64,000 bases of DNA, from contig JBBRYA010000008.1 of assembly GCA_038238015.1 (NCBI GenBank), positions 1 to 64,000 of the forward strand, written 5' to 3'. The notes beneath the pieces were generated by a model, which worked only from the letters and a program-made list of their open reading frames with translations, was not told the DNA's origin and searched no databases. The stretch comes from DASQFQ01 sp038238015. Lineage in GTDB: Bacteria > Actinomycetota > Thermoleophilia > Solirubrobacterales > Solirubrobacteraceae. Position numbers and translations under genes: made by a program. Every line of letters begins with the position of its first letter. The first letter of the stretch is position 1. Below, piece by piece: positions 53,021 to 62,051 of this stretch.

Positions 53021-53931
53021 CGGCGGCGGTCGCGGCCGAGCAGCGCGCCGAGGGGCTCGCCGCGGGTGCCACGGCCGGGCTCGACGCTGGCCACGAGCGT
53101 CTCCTCCTGCGCGAGGTCGTCGAGCTCCTGCGCCAGCCGCCGCGCCGGGCGCAGGAGATCGTGCGCGCGGCCGGACACGCCCCCGCGGGAGCTCAGTGCC
53201 GATGGGTCGGGGGGCGAGCCGCGCAGCAGCCAGGAGCCGTCGTGGCGGCGGGTCAGCTCCCCGCGCTCGGCGAGCTCGCCGAGCGCCGTCGAGACGGTCG
53301 GGCGGCGCGCGCCCACCAGCTGACCGAGGATCCGGTGCGTGAGCGCGAGCGGGACCACGACGCCGTCGCCCGAGACGCGGCCCCAGCGCTCGGCCAGGTG
53401 CCAGAACAGGGCGCTGAGCCGGCGGTCCACGCGCGTGAGCTGTGAGATCGCCTGCGTGGTAGCCAGGCGCAGCGAGCGCTCGCTGAGGCGCTCGAAGAGC
53501 GCTGCGGTCACCTCGGGCCAGCGAGCCAGCTCAGCCGCGAAGCGACGGTCGAGCACGGCCAGCGACGCCGGCGCCAGCACGGTCCAGACCACCTCGACGG
53601 GAAGCAGCCCGGTCTTGGACGCGGGCTGCCACGGGCGCAGGAGGTCGCCCGGGCCGAGCAGCTCGGCGCTCACGTGGTCGGCGACGACGACCTCGCGCGC
53701 GACCACGCCGTCGAGCAGAAGGAGCCCGACGTGGTCGGCGCGGGCCCCCTCGAGCCGCGATACGTCCCAGGTGCCGGCCGCCAGCTGGTGCGTGCGCACC
53801 ACGAGCTCGCGCTCGGCCTCGCCGCGGCGCGCGCCGCTCAGCAGGCCGCCGAGGTCGGGATCGACCTCGAGCAGCCTGATGACCTCGGCCGGCTTCGACG
53901 TGGTCCTGGCGGTGAGCGTCCGGCGGTGCAC
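53017..53931 (-). CDS. Crp/Fnr-family transcription regulator
   Basis: 304 aa. A cyclic-nucleotide-binding-like beta-roll spans about 20-145 (LLLLDGVVAREVVVADHVSA, ELLGPGDLLRPWQPA). A winged helix spans about 190-245 (PLALTHRILGQLVGARRPTV, STALGELAERGELTRR). The effector pocket is divergent, so cAMP binding is not assured. The C-terminal 60 residues are an extra disordered tail. Sited among stress genes; target unknown. Confidence 0.87.
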   Translation of the reverse strand: MHRRTLTARTTSKPAEVIRLLEVDPDLGGLLSGARRGEAERELVVRTHQLAAGTWDVSRLEGARADHVGLLLLDGVVAREVVVADHVSAELLGPGDLLRPWQPASKTGLLPVEVVWTVLAPASLAVLDRRFAAELARWPEVTAALFERLSERSLRLATTQAISQLTRVDRRLSALFWHLAERWGRVSGDGVVVPLALTHRILGQLVGARRPTVSTALGELAERGELTRRHDGSWLLRGSPPDPSALSSRGGVSGRAHDLLRPARRLAQELDDLAQEETLVASVEPGRGTRGEPLGALLGRDRRR

Positions 53932-53965
53932 GGCTCGGCTCCTCGATCTCCGGCGGGCGCCTCGC

Positions 53966-54700
53966 CTAGTCGGCGAAGCCCACGCGGTCGATCTTGCGGT
54001 GGTAGCGGGCGCCGGCCTTGCCGCCCACGGCCGCCGCGAGCAGCGTCACGACGAGCAGGACCAGGGTGGCGATCAGCCCGCCCGTCGTGAGCGTGTTGGA
54101 GCCGACCGGCAGCCGCGGCAGGTTTGCCTGCTGGACCACGTTGTACTTGTCGCCGAAGATGACGGCCACGACGGCGATGAGCAGCGTGATGATCAGGCCG
54201 ATCGCCCAGGCGCCGATGCCCTGGCGCGCGCCGTCGAAGCGCGACATGCGCCCGGCCACGTAGCCGCCGCAGTAGTAGGCGATCGCCAGGACGATGACCA
54301 GGCCGATCGCGCCCGCGAGCGTCAGCGTGTCGGGCTGGGACTGGGCGGCCGAAGCGGTCGAGGGCTGGGTGAGGCCGATCGCGGCGCCGGCCGCGGCGAG
54401 GATCCCGGTGAGCAGCACGGCGATGCCGACCGCGACGAGCCAACCGAAGAAGGCGGCGCCCCAGTTGATGCCGCCGTATTCGTCGCGCTGGCGCGCGCGA
54501 ACGACCTGCATGGTCTCGGCGTCGGCCACGGGTCCCGCTCCGGTGCGGGCGGTTCCGGGCTCCGTGCGAGCGGGGCGGGTGCGCGTGCGGGTGACGCCGT
54601 CGTCCATCGGCGGTCCGTCGTCCACGGCGGTCGCGGCTGGAGCGCCGCTGCGCCCGCCGGCCGTCTCGTCGCGGTTCTTGTTTCGATCGAACAGTGCCAT
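53966..54700 (-). CDS. Four-helix membrane protein with disordered N-terminus
   Basis: 244 aa. The first 75 residues are hydrophilic (MALFDRNKNRDETAGG onward). EYGGINWGAAFFGWLVAVGI begins a membrane domain with four or five helices and glycine-rich GGYVAGRMSRFDGARQG; KAGARYHRKIDRVGFAD closes it. This YGGINWGAAFFGW type is common in actinobacteria without known function. GGAGGA precedes ATG 54700, and a SigB-like promoter lies upstream. Confidence 0.8.
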   Translation of the reverse strand: MALFDRNKNRDETAGGRSGAPAATAVDDGPPMDDGVTRTRTRPARTEPGTARTGAGPVADAETMQVVRARQRDEYGGINWGAAFFGWLVAVGIAVLLTGILAAAGAAIGLTQPSTASAAQSQPDTLTLAGAIGLVIVLAIAYYCGGYVAGRMSRFDGARQGIGAWAIGLIITLLIAVVAVIFGDKYNVVQQANLPRLPVGSNTLTTGGLIATLVLLVVTLLAAAVGGKAGARYHRKIDRVGFAD

Positions 54701-54732
54701 TGGGTCGTCCTCCGTAGGGGTCCACGGTCGGT

Positions 54733-54758
54733 CTCCCCATGGCGGTGAGCAGCCAAAC
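54733..54758 (-). promoter_or_regulatory. Possible SigB/SigF-type promoter
   Basis: Minus strand GTTT (54758-54755), 16 nt, GGGGAG (54738-54733): one mismatch to GGGTAG. It would drive the membrane-protein gene at 54700 with a leader of about 25 nt carrying its ribosome-binding site. Confidence 0.4.
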
Positions 54759-54813
54759 GCGGGGGCCCTGGCAGGGGTTTAGCCGCGTCCCTAAGCGGTG
54801 ACGGTTAATTGGA

Positions 54814-55869
54814 ATGCCCGCGATCAACGACGCAACGGGAGGGCCGATCGCCGCGCTGCTGGATCGCGGGGAGCAGCGGGGCTGCGTCGACCTGTCCGAG
54901 ATCGACGAGCTGGCCCAGGTGCTCGAGCTCGAGGATCAGGATCTCGGTCACATCTACGAGACGCTCGAGGCGCGCGGCGTGGAGATGCGCGACGACTGCG
55001 GGCGCGACACCGAGCCTGCGCCGATCGACGACGCCGCCCTGGCCTCGGCGACCACCGACACGCTGCAGCTGTTCCTCAACGAGATCGGCCGCCACCGGCT
55101 GCTGACGCCCGACGAGGAGATCGAGCTCGCGCGCCGCATCGAGCGCGGCGACCTCGTCGCCAAGGAGCGGATGATCAACGCCAACCTGCGCCTCGTGGTC
55201 TCGATCGCCAAGAAGTACCAGGGCTCGGAGCTGACGCTGCTCGACCTCATCCAGGAGGGCATCCTCGGGCTGATCCGGGCGGTCGAGAAGTTCGACTGGC
55301 GCCGGGGCTTCCGCTTCTCGACCTACGCGACATGGTGGATCCGCCAGGCCGTCGAGCGCGGGATGGACGCCAAGGCCCGCACGATCAAGCTGCCGATCAA
55401 CCTCGTGCGCAACCAGCGCAAGATCGCGCGCGCCGAGCAGGCGCTCTCGATGAAGCTCGACCGCCCGGCGACCGACGCCGAGCTCGCGGCCGAGGCGCAG
55501 ATCGAGATCGGGGAGCTGCACGCGCTGCGCGACGCCGCGCGCACCGTGACCTCGCTGGACCGCCCGCTGGGCGAGGGCGAGGATGCGTCCTTCGGGGACC
55601 TGCTCCCTGGCGACGGGCCCGCACCCGAGGACGTGGTCCACATCTCGCTCTCCGAGCAGGCCCTGCAACGGGCCCTGGCCGAGTTGCCCGACCGCGAGCG
55701 CACCGTCGTCGAGCTGCGCTACGGGATCGCGGGCAACCAGCCGACGCCGTTGCGCGAGATCGGGCGCCAGCTCGGCATCACGCCCGAGCGGGTCCGCCAG
55801 ATCGAGTCGCGCGCCCTCGGGCGCCTGGGCCGCATGCGCGAGCTCGAAGCGCTGCGCCAGGCCGCCTAG
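54814..55869 (+). CDS. Primary-like sigma-70 factor (group 1/2)
   Basis: 351 aa. A short region 1.1-like segment (DLSEIDELAQVLELEDQDLG) precedes region 1.2 (TLQLFLNEIGRHRLLTPDEE), region 2 (LLDLIQEGILGLIRAVEKFD, FSTYATWWIRQAVERGM), region 3 and region 4 (LREIGRQLGITPERVRQIES). It is RpoD/HrdB-like, but shorter and set among stress genes, so probably a group 2 alternative factor. The main rpoD cannot be excluded. Confidence 0.88.
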   Translation: MPAINDATGGPIAALLDRGEQRGCVDLSEIDELAQVLELEDQDLGHIYETLEARGVEMRDDCGRDTEPAPIDDAALASATTDTLQLFLNEIGRHRLLTPDEEIELARRIERGDLVAKERMINANLRLVVSIAKKYQGSELTLLDLIQEGILGLIRAVEKFDWRRGFRFSTYATWWIRQAVERGMDAKARTIKLPINLVRNQRKIARAEQALSMKLDRPATDAELAAEAQIEIGELHALRDAARTVTSLDRPLGEGEDASFGDLLPGDGPAPEDVVHISLSEQALQRALAELPDRERTVVELRYGIAGNQPTPLREIGRQLGITPERVRQIESRALGRLGRMRELEALRQAA

Positions 55870-55874
55870 GGCTC

Positions 55875-56372
55875 CTAGCCCGGCGCGTCGGCCTCGGCGT
55901 CCCAGCGGCCGTCGGGGCCGACGGTTCCCTGCACCGGGTTGGTCGTCGCGGGGTCGACCTCGCGCTCGTAGGCGAAGGTCATGCGGACCTCGGTGCCCTG
56001 GCCCGGCTGTCCGCTGAGCTCGAACCCGTCAGACAGCGCGGCGATCAGCGGGAGTCCGAGGCCGAGCGCGGGCGCGTCGTTGCGCGCGGGGCCGGCCTCG
56101 ATCCCCACGCCCTGGTCGCGCACCACGATCGTGAGGCCCTGGTCGCCGGCGAGCATCTCGACGTCGAGGGCGCCGCCGTCGCGCTCGTCGTAGGCGTGGA
56201 CGACCACGTTGGTGCACGCCTCGGTGACCGCCATCTTCATGTCGGCGAGCACGGCGGCGTCGAAGACCAGCGCGTCGGCGACCCCCGCGAGCGCCTGGCG
56301 CACGACGCCCACGCCCTCCGCCCGTGCGGGCAGGCTCAACCGGACCTCGGGCGGGGGGACCGGGGAGCTCAT
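55875..56372 (-). CDS. RsbW-type anti-sigma kinase (HATPase)
   Basis: 165 aa. N-box VTEACTNVVVHAY, G1 box VVRDQGVGI and GLGLPLIAALSDGFEL are intact, unlike the HATPase at 46.8 kb, so it should bind ATP, phosphorylate its STAS partner and sequester a sigma factor. A 30-residue tail follows the domain. ATG overlaps the STAS stop in ATGA, so STAS and kinase are made together. The sigma factor it controls is not fixed by the sequence. Confidence 0.92.
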   Translation of the reverse strand: MSSPVPPPEVRLSLPARAEGVGVVRQALAGVADALVFDAAVLADMKMAVTEACTNVVVHAYDERDGGALDVEMLAGDQGLTIVVRDQGVGIEAGPARNDAPALGLGLPLIAALSDGFELSGQPGQGTEVRMTFAYEREVDPATTNPVQGTVGPDGRWDAEADAPG

Positions 56373-56749
56373 TCGCCCGCTCCGTTGCCGTTGGCGCTGC
56401 GCGCAGTCGCGATCGCCTGCTGGCGGCCATCGATCACCGGCAGCACCGGCACCAGGCCGGTGATGTCGAGAATGCGCTGGACCCCGGGCTCGACCGCCGG
56501 GCCGACGCAGACCACATAGCCCTGGCCGGCGTCCATCGCGCGGCGGCGGGCCTCGAGCAGCGCACCGAGGACTGATGAGTCGACGAAGGTGGCGGCGGTG
56601 AGGTCGACCACGACGCCGCCGCCGCGGGCGAGGGCCTCGTCGAGGCGGTCGCGCAGCGTAGGGGCCGTGTAGATGTCGTGCTCCCCCTCGACCACCACGA
56701 CCACGACATCATCGGCGGAGTCGTCGAGGACGATGGGGTTGGCGTCCAT
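56369..56749 (-). CDS. STAS-domain anti-sigma factor antagonist (second)
   Basis: 126 aa. VVVVVEGEHDIYTAPTLRDR and VVVDLTAATFVDSSVLGALL are the SpoIIAA/RsbV motif with the phospho-Ser in DSSVLG. It is the partner of the kinase encoded directly after it. ATG 56749 is chosen on family length. Divergent from the ligase gene with about 48 nt between. Confidence 0.9.
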   Translation of the reverse strand: MDANPIVLDDSADDVVVVVVEGEHDIYTAPTLRDRLDEALARGGGVVVDLTAATFVDSSVLGALLEARRRAMDAGQGYVVCVGPAVEPGVQRILDITGLVPVLPVIDGRQQAIATARSANGNGAGE

Positions 56750-56797
56750 TGCGGCCCCCACGGTACCCGGTCTGCAGGCGGCGGTAACGTCATCCGC

Positions 56798-58231
56798 GTG
56801 AGCCGAGACGCCGACAGTTTGGCGCCCTATCGCGCCAAGCGCGACTTCGCCGTCACCTCCGAGCCCTCGGGCGAGGCGGCGCCGGCGCCCGAGGGGCTGC
56901 CGCGCTTCGTGGTCCACGAGCACCACGCCCGGCGCCTGCACTGGGACCTGCGGCTCGAGCGCGACGGGGTGCTCGCCTCCTGGGCGGTCCCGAAGGGCAT
57001 CCCCCCCGATCCCGCGCGCAACAACCTCGCGGTCCACACCGAGGACCACCCGCTGCGCTACATCGACTTCGCGGGCGAGATCCCGGCGGGCGAGTACGGG
57101 GCCGGCACGATGAAGATCTGGGACCAGGGCACCTACGAGACCCACAAATGGCGCGAGGACGAGGTCATGGTCAGCTTCCACGGGGAGCGCCTGCACGGGC
57201 GCTACGTGCTGTTCAGGACGCGTGGCGAGGACTGGATGATCCACCGGATGGACCCCCCGGAGGACCCTGCGCGCGAGCCGATGCCCGACGCGCTCGCGCC
57301 GATGCTCGCGGGCACAGGCACGCTGCCGCCCGATGACGGGCGCTGGGCGTACGAGATCAAATGGGACGGCGTGCGCGCCATCGCCTTCGTCGACGGAGGG
57401 CGCCTGCGGCTGGCCAGCCGCAACGGCCGCGAGATCACGCCGCGCTATCCGGAGCTGCGCGAGCTCGGCCGTTCGCTGGGCTCCCGCGAGGCGGTGCTCG
57501 ACGGCGAGGTGGTGGCCTTCCAGGACGGGCGGCCGAGCTTCCAGAAGCTGCAGGGCCGGATGCACCTGACCTCCGAGCACGCGGTGCGGCGGCTCTCGAA
57601 GTCCGACCCCGTCGTCTACATGGTCTTCGACCTGCTCTTCCTCGACGGCCGCTCGCTGCTCGGGCTGCCCTACGACGAGCGCCGCGCGGCGCTGGAGGCG
57701 CTCGGCCTGGGCGGGCCCGCGTGGCAGGTCCCGGCCAACCACGTGGGCGACGGCGCCGCGCTCCTCGAGCTCTCGCGCGCGCAGGGCCTCGAGGGGATCA
57801 TCGCCAAGCGCCGGGATTGCGCTTACACGCCCGGCCGCCGCTCGCCCGGCTGGGTGAAGGTCAAGAACATCCGCCGCGCCGACGCGGTGATCGGCGGCTG
57901 GCTGCCGGGCGAGGGCGGGCGTTCGGGGAAGCTCGGGGCGCTGGTCGTCGGCTTCTACCAGGAGGGCGAGCTGCGCTACGCGGGCCGCGTCGGCACCGGC
58001 TTCACCCAGGCCGAGCTGGTACGCCTCGGCGCCATCCTGGAGCCGCTCGCCCGGGCCGAGAGCCCGTTCGGCGGCCGCCAGCCGCCCAAGCTCACGCGCT
58101 TCGTCGAGCCTCGCCTGGTCTGCGTGCTCGACTACGCCGAGCTCACCCAGGCACGCACGCTGCGCCAGCCTTCCTACAAGGGGCTGCGCGACGATGTCGA
58201 GCCCGACGCGGTCGGGCCGCCCGACGACTGA
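56798..58231 (+). CDS. ligD: LigD 3'-phosphoesterase plus ATP-dependent DNA ligase
   Basis: 477 aa from GTG 56798, with TAACGT 7 nt upstream. The N-terminal phosphoesterase domain (about 30-160) has VVHEHHARRLHWDLRLE and AVHTEDHP; the ligase domain starts near 165, with nucleophile K188 in YEIKWDGVRA, DGEVVAF and GIIAKRRDCAYTPGRRSPGW, then an OB-fold. It cleans and seals ends in non-homologous end joining. The polymerase domain that completes LigD in mycobacteria is absent here and is encoded separately at 63.3 kb. Confidence 0.93.
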   Translation: MSRDADSLAPYRAKRDFAVTSEPSGEAAPAPEGLPRFVVHEHHARRLHWDLRLERDGVLASWAVPKGIPPDPARNNLAVHTEDHPLRYIDFAGEIPAGEYGAGTMKIWDQGTYETHKWREDEVMVSFHGERLHGRYVLFRTRGEDWMIHRMDPPEDPAREPMPDALAPMLAGTGTLPPDDGRWAYEIKWDGVRAIAFVDGGRLRLASRNGREITPRYPELRELGRSLGSREAVLDGEVVAFQDGRPSFQKLQGRMHLTSEHAVRRLSKSDPVVYMVFDLLFLDGRSLLGLPYDERRAALEALGLGGPAWQVPANHVGDGAALLELSRAQGLEGIIAKRRDCAYTPGRRSPGWVKVKNIRRADAVIGGWLPGEGGRSGKLGALVVGFYQEGELRYAGRVGTGFTQAELVRLGAILEPLARAESPFGGRQPPKLTRFVEPRLVCVLDYAELTQARTLRQPSYKGLRDDVEPDAVGPPDD

Positions 58232-58280
58232 GGCGAGGGGAGGTCGTTTGCCGGCGGGAGGGGCGGGGCAGGCGGTTGAC

Positions 58281-59156
58281 ATGACAACTATCCAGACCGC
58301 CACCCGCCGGCTGGGCGACGTCGATGTCTTCCCCATCGGCCTGGGCGCGATGCCGATGTCCGTCGAGGGACGCCCCGACGATGAGAGCCAATCGGTCCGG
58401 ACGATCCACGCCGCGCTCGACGCGGGCGTGAACCTGATCGACACCGCCGACGCCTACTGCCTCGGCGAGCACGACGTCGGCCACAACGAGCGGCTGATCG
58501 CCAAGGCGCTCAAAGGGCTCCGCGACGGCGTGCTGGTCGCCACCAAGGCCGGCCACATCCGCCCCGGCGGCGCCTGGGAGCTCGACGGGCGCCCGGAGCA
58601 TATCCGCGCCGCCTGCGAGGCCTCGCTGCAGGCGCTCGGCACCGACCGCATCGACCTCTACCAGTACCACCGCCCCGACCCCGAGGTTCCCTACGCGGAA
58701 TCGGTGGGCGCCTTTAAGCAGCTGCAGGACGAGGGCAAGGTGCGCTTCATCGGGCTCTCCAACTGCACGGTGGCCCAGCTCGAGGAAGCGCTCTCGATCG
58801 CGGACATCGTGGCCGTGCAGAACCAGCTCTCGCTCGACTTCACCTCGCCGATCGGCAAGGGCGAGGTGCAGGCGACCGCCGAGCGCGGCATCGCGTTCCT
58901 GCCGTGGTCGCCGCTCGGCGGCATCGGCAACGCGGGCGATGCGGCCGCCGGCGTCGACCCGGTGGCCGCCGCGGCGCGCGCGCACGGCGTCTCGCCCCAG
59001 CAGGTGGCGCTCGCGTGGCTGCTCTCGCTCAGCCCGACCGTCATCCCGATCCCGGGAGCGAGCCGTCCAGAGACGATCACCGACTCGCTGAAGGCCGCCG
59101 AGCTCGAGCTGGGCCGCGACGAGCTCGAGGCGATCGCCGCGGTCGCCGGCGGGTGA
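58281..59156 (+). CDS. Aldo/keto reductase
   Basis: 291 aa. Catalytic residues lie in LIDTADAYCLG (Asp, Tyr), VATKAGH (Lys) and YQYHRPDPEVP (His); VIPIPGASRPETI binds NADPH. The substrate is probably a small carbonyl and cannot be named. GTTT-N16-GGGCAG at 58246-58271 is a weak SigB-like promoter. It overlaps the next gene (GTGA) inside the end-joining cluster, perhaps giving protection from carbonyl or oxidative stress. Confidence 0.9.
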   Translation: MTTIQTATRRLGDVDVFPIGLGAMPMSVEGRPDDESQSVRTIHAALDAGVNLIDTADAYCLGEHDVGHNERLIAKALKGLRDGVLVATKAGHIRPGGAWELDGRPEHIRAACEASLQALGTDRIDLYQYHRPDPEVPYAESVGAFKQLQDEGKVRFIGLSNCTVAQLEEALSIADIVAVQNQLSLDFTSPIGKGEVQATAERGIAFLPWSPLGGIGNAGDAAAGVDPVAAAARAHGVSPQQVALAWLLSLSPTVIPIPGASRPETITDSLKAAELELGRDELEAIAAVAGG

Positions 59157-59764
59157 CGCTCGTCGACCTCGTCGAGGAGACGATCTCGCTGCGCGAGGGC
59201 ACGCTGAGCGTCCTGCGCCCGCGTGACAGCGACGCGCTGCTCGACGAGGCGGCCTTCGAGCGCGAGGAGTTCCTGCCCTACTGGGCCGAGCTGTGGCCGG
59301 CCGGCACCGCGCTGGCCCGGCTGCTCTCCGCGCGCGCCCTCAAGGGCGCGCGCGTGCTCGAGCTCGGCTGCGGCCTCGGGCTGGCGAGCCTGGCCGCGGC
59401 GCTCGCCGGCGCTCGCGTGGTCGCGACCGACTGGTCGCCGGGGGCGCTCGAGCTGCTCGCCGAGAACGCCCGCCGCAACGGCGCGGAGCTCGAGATCGCG
59501 CTGCTGGACTGGCGCACGCCCGCCTGGGCGATCGAACGCGGGCCGTGGGATCTCGTGCTCGCGGCGGACTTGCTCTACGAACGCCACAACGTGCTGCTCA
59601 TGCTCGACTTGCTCCCGCGCCTGGTCGCCTCCGGCGGCGAGGTCTGGCTCGCCGACCCCGGCCGCCCGCCCGCGCAGGAGTTCCTCGAGCGCGCCGAGGC
59701 GGCCTGGGAGCGCTCCGATCGCCAGGACGGCCCGGTCACCGTGCACCGCCTGACCCGCCGCTGA
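59153..59764 (+). CDS. Class I SAM-dependent methyltransferase
   Basis: 203 aa. VLELGCGLGLASLAAAL is motif I, with ATDWSPGALELLAENAR and DLVLAADLLYERHN after it; the last resembles METTL21/ETFB-lysine-type protein methyltransferases. YWAELWPAGTALARLL near the N-terminus is also typical. Target unknown; the neighbours Ku and LigD do not by themselves fix it. GTG overlaps the reductase stop. Confidence 0.87.
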   Translation: MTLVDLVEETISLREGTLSVLRPRDSDALLDEAAFEREEFLPYWAELWPAGTALARLLSARALKGARVLELGCGLGLASLAAALAGARVVATDWSPGALELLAENARRNGAELEIALLDWRTPAWAIERGPWDLVLAADLLYERHNVLLMLDLLPRLVASGGEVWLADPGRPPAQEFLERAEAAWERSDRQDGPVTVHRLTRR

Positions 59765-59821
59765 TCCGCAACTCCGCGTGCGGGCATGGCGCGAGGCGCG
59801 TCGTGGTATCACAATGTGCCA

Positions 59822-60703
59822 ATGGCTCGATCCATCTGGAGCGGCGCGATCTCGTTCGGGCTCGTCAACGTGCCCGTCAAGCTCTACTCCGCGGTCTCGC
59901 GCAAGACCGTGCGCTTCCACCAGCTCAACGAGGAGACCGGGCACCGGATCCAGCAGAAGCGCGTGGACTCCGGCACCGGCGAGGAGGTCTCCTACGACCA
60001 GATCGTCAAGGGCTTCGAGCTGACTAAGGACCGCTACGTGGTCATCACCCCCGACGAGCTCGACTCGATCGCGCCCGAGAAGACGCGCACGATCGACATC
60101 GAGGACTTCGTCGACCAGCAGGAGATCGACCCGATCTACTACGACCACCCGTACTACCTCGCCCCGGACAAGGGCGCCGAGAAGGCCTACCGGCTGCTGC
60201 TCGACGCGATGGAGGAGGCGGGCAAGGTCGCGATCGCGCGCGTCGTGCTGCGCTCCAAGGAGAACCTGGTCGCGATCCGCCCCGCGGGCGACGTGCTGGC
60301 GATGGAGACGATGATCTTCCACGACGAGGTCGTGCCCTCCGGCGACCTCGAGGAGCTGCCCGACGGCAAGGGCGCGAAGACCTCCGAGCGCGAGCTGAAG
60401 ATGGCCCAGCAGCTGATCGCCTCGCTGTCCTCGGACTTCGAGCCCACCAAGTACCGCGACGAGTACCGCGACAAGGTCCTCGAGCTGGTCGAGCGCAAGG
60501 CCGAGGGCGAGGAGATCGCAATCCAGCCCGAGGCGGCCGAGCCCACCAAGGTGCCCGACCTGATGGCCGCGCTGGAGGCCAGCCTGGCCGCCGTGAAGGA
60601 CGACACCGGCGGCAAGGCGAACGGCAAGGCCGCCACCGAGAAGGCCTCCAAGCCCAAGACCGCCAAGGGCGGCTCGCGCGCCAAGGCGGGCTCGAAGAAG
60701 TAA
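59822..60703 (+). CDS. ku: Ku end-binding protein
   Basis: 293 aa. ARSIWSGAISFGLVNVPVKL is the bacterial Ku opening; RVDSGTGEEVSYDQIVKGFE and YYLAPDKGAEKAYRLLLDAM follow, and the core ends near 255. The Lys/Ala-rich tail (KPKTAKGGSRAKAGSKK) is of the extended type that in other bacteria aids DNA binding and LigD stimulation. It forms a homodimer ring on DNA ends. ATG 59822 fits the family; the 12 residues before it in frame do not. Confidence 0.95.
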   Translation: MARSIWSGAISFGLVNVPVKLYSAVSRKTVRFHQLNEETGHRIQQKRVDSGTGEEVSYDQIVKGFELTKDRYVVITPDELDSIAPEKTRTIDIEDFVDQQEIDPIYYDHPYYLAPDKGAEKAYRLLLDAMEEAGKVAIARVVLRSKENLVAIRPAGDVLAMETMIFHDEVVPSGDLEELPDGKGAKTSERELKMAQQLIASLSSDFEPTKYRDEYRDKVLELVERKAEGEEIAIQPEAAEPTKVPDLMAALEASLAAVKDDTGGKANGKAATEKASKPKTAKGGSRAKAGSKK

Positions 60704-60724
60704 GCGGCGGGTAGAGCGACTGCC

Positions 60725-61789
60725 GTGGCTCGCCTCTCGCGCACCGACTGCTCCGGCCCTGGCCTGACCCGCAAGGGCGCCGGCCGCGGCTTCGCCTACT
60801 ACGACGACGAGGGCAGCCGGGTCACCGACGTCGAGGACCTTGGGCGCATCGGCGAGCTCGGCATCCCGCCTGCCTGGAAGGACGTCTGGATCTGCCCGAG
60901 CCCCGACGGCCACCTGCAGGCCACGGGGACCGACGCGGCCGGGCGCAAGCAGTACCTCTACCACCCACGCTGGCGCGAGCGCCGCGACCAGGAGAAGTTC
61001 GACGAGATGACGGCGTTCGCGCGCGCGCTGCCCGACCTGCGCGCGCGCGTCGAGCGCGACCTCACCGAATCGGACAAGCTCACCCGCGAGCGCGTGCTGG
61101 CCTGTGCCGTGCGGCTGCTCGACCGCGGCTTCTTCCGCATCGGCTCCGAGCAGTACGCCGCGCAGAACGAGAGCTACGGCCTCGCGACGATGCGCAAGGA
61201 GCACGTCTCCCTCGAGCCCGACACCCGGACGATGGTCTTCGACTACATCGCCAAGAGTGGCAAGCCGCAGGTCAAGGGGATCCTCGATCCCGCCGCGTTC
61301 GAGGTCGTCTCGGCGCTCAAGCGCCGGCGCGGCGGCGGTCCCGAGCTGCTGGCCACCAAGCACGGCCGCCAGTGGCGCGACGTCCGCTCAGCCGAGATCA
61401 ACGAGTACGTCAAGGAGGCCATGGGCGCCGACTTCTCGGCCAAGGACTTTCGCACCTGGAATGCCACGGTGCTGGCGGCGGTCGCCCTCGGGGTCTCGGG
61501 CGAGGTGGCGAGCACCAAGACGGGCCGCAAGCGGGCGATCACCCGCGCGATCAAGGAGACCGCCCACTACATGGGCAACACGCCGGCGGTCTGCCGCGCG
61601 TCCTACATCGACCCGCGCGTGTTCGACGCCTACCAGGCCGGGTTGATCATGCGCCCTGTGGTGGAGGAGCCCGGGGACACCGAGCAGCCGGGCGAGCTGC
61701 TGATCCACCAGCCGGCGGTGCAGGAGGCGGTGCTCGACCTGCTCAACGAGCGCGAGGGGTCACCCGCGCTCGAGCGCGTCGCGGCCTAG
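60725..61789 (+). CDS. DNA topoisomerase IB
   Basis: 354 aa. GFAYYDDEGSRVTDVEDLGR and IPPAWKDVWICPSPDGHLQA are the N-terminal signature of bacterial poxvirus-like TopIB. Catalytic residues include R138 (FRIGSEQYA), R243 (KDFRTWNAT), H281 and nucleophile Y294 (CRASYIDPRV). It relaxes supercoils through a 3'-phosphotyrosyl link. GTG 60725 is 21 nt after ku, with GGGTAG between. Confidence 0.93.
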   Translation: MARLSRTDCSGPGLTRKGAGRGFAYYDDEGSRVTDVEDLGRIGELGIPPAWKDVWICPSPDGHLQATGTDAAGRKQYLYHPRWRERRDQEKFDEMTAFARALPDLRARVERDLTESDKLTRERVLACAVRLLDRGFFRIGSEQYAAQNESYGLATMRKEHVSLEPDTRTMVFDYIAKSGKPQVKGILDPAAFEVVSALKRRRGGGPELLATKHGRQWRDVRSAEINEYVKEAMGADFSAKDFRTWNATVLAAVALGVSGEVASTKTGRKRAITRAIKETAHYMGNTPAVCRASYIDPRVFDAYQAGLIMRPVVEEPGDTEQPGELLIHQPAVQEAVLDLLNEREGSPALERVAA

Positions 61790-61803
61790 GCGCCGACTGA
61801 CTC

Positions 61804-61998
61804 CTAGGCGCCCGGCGCCGGGACCTCGGGGCCGGCCGGGGCGGGCGGCAGCGGGTCGGACGGCTCGGGCGCGTCGGGGCCCGAGGGCGTGTCGGGCGTC
61901 TCGGGCACCTGCGGGACGGCCGGGGTGACCGGGGCGTCGGGCACCACGCTGGGCTGGTCGGGCGTCTGCGGGGTGGAGGGGACTTCGAGCGTCGGCAT
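61804..61998 (-). CDS. Proline-rich small protein
   Basis: 64 aa: MPTLEVPSTPQTPDQPSVVP, then mostly Pro/Asp/Val/Ala with TPDTPSGPDAPEPSDP-like runs. Disordered and without a signal peptide. GGGTAG (62013-62008 on the minus strand) sits 9 nt before the ATG, like the -10 of the other stress genes, though no good -35 is seen. Function unknown; possibly non-coding. Confidence 0.45.
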   Translation of the reverse strand: MPTLEVPSTPQTPDQPSVVPDAPVTPAVPQVPETPDTPSGPDAPEPSDPLPPAPAGPEVPAPGA

Positions 61999-62051
61999 GG
62001 GGCTCGCCTACCCGCTCGCGAGAGCGGATAGGCGGCCCGAGCCGGGGCGAA

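Noticed and set aside
54777..54806. GTTT...GGTTAA as a SigB promoter for the primary-like sigma gene
   Set aside because: The spacer is more than 20 nt and the -10 is poor. The true promoter could not be assigned.
56369..58444. 691-codon minus-strand frame covering the ligase gene
   Set aside because: Only its last 126 codons are the real STAS gene. The rest is the shadow of ligD and the reductase with no family signature.
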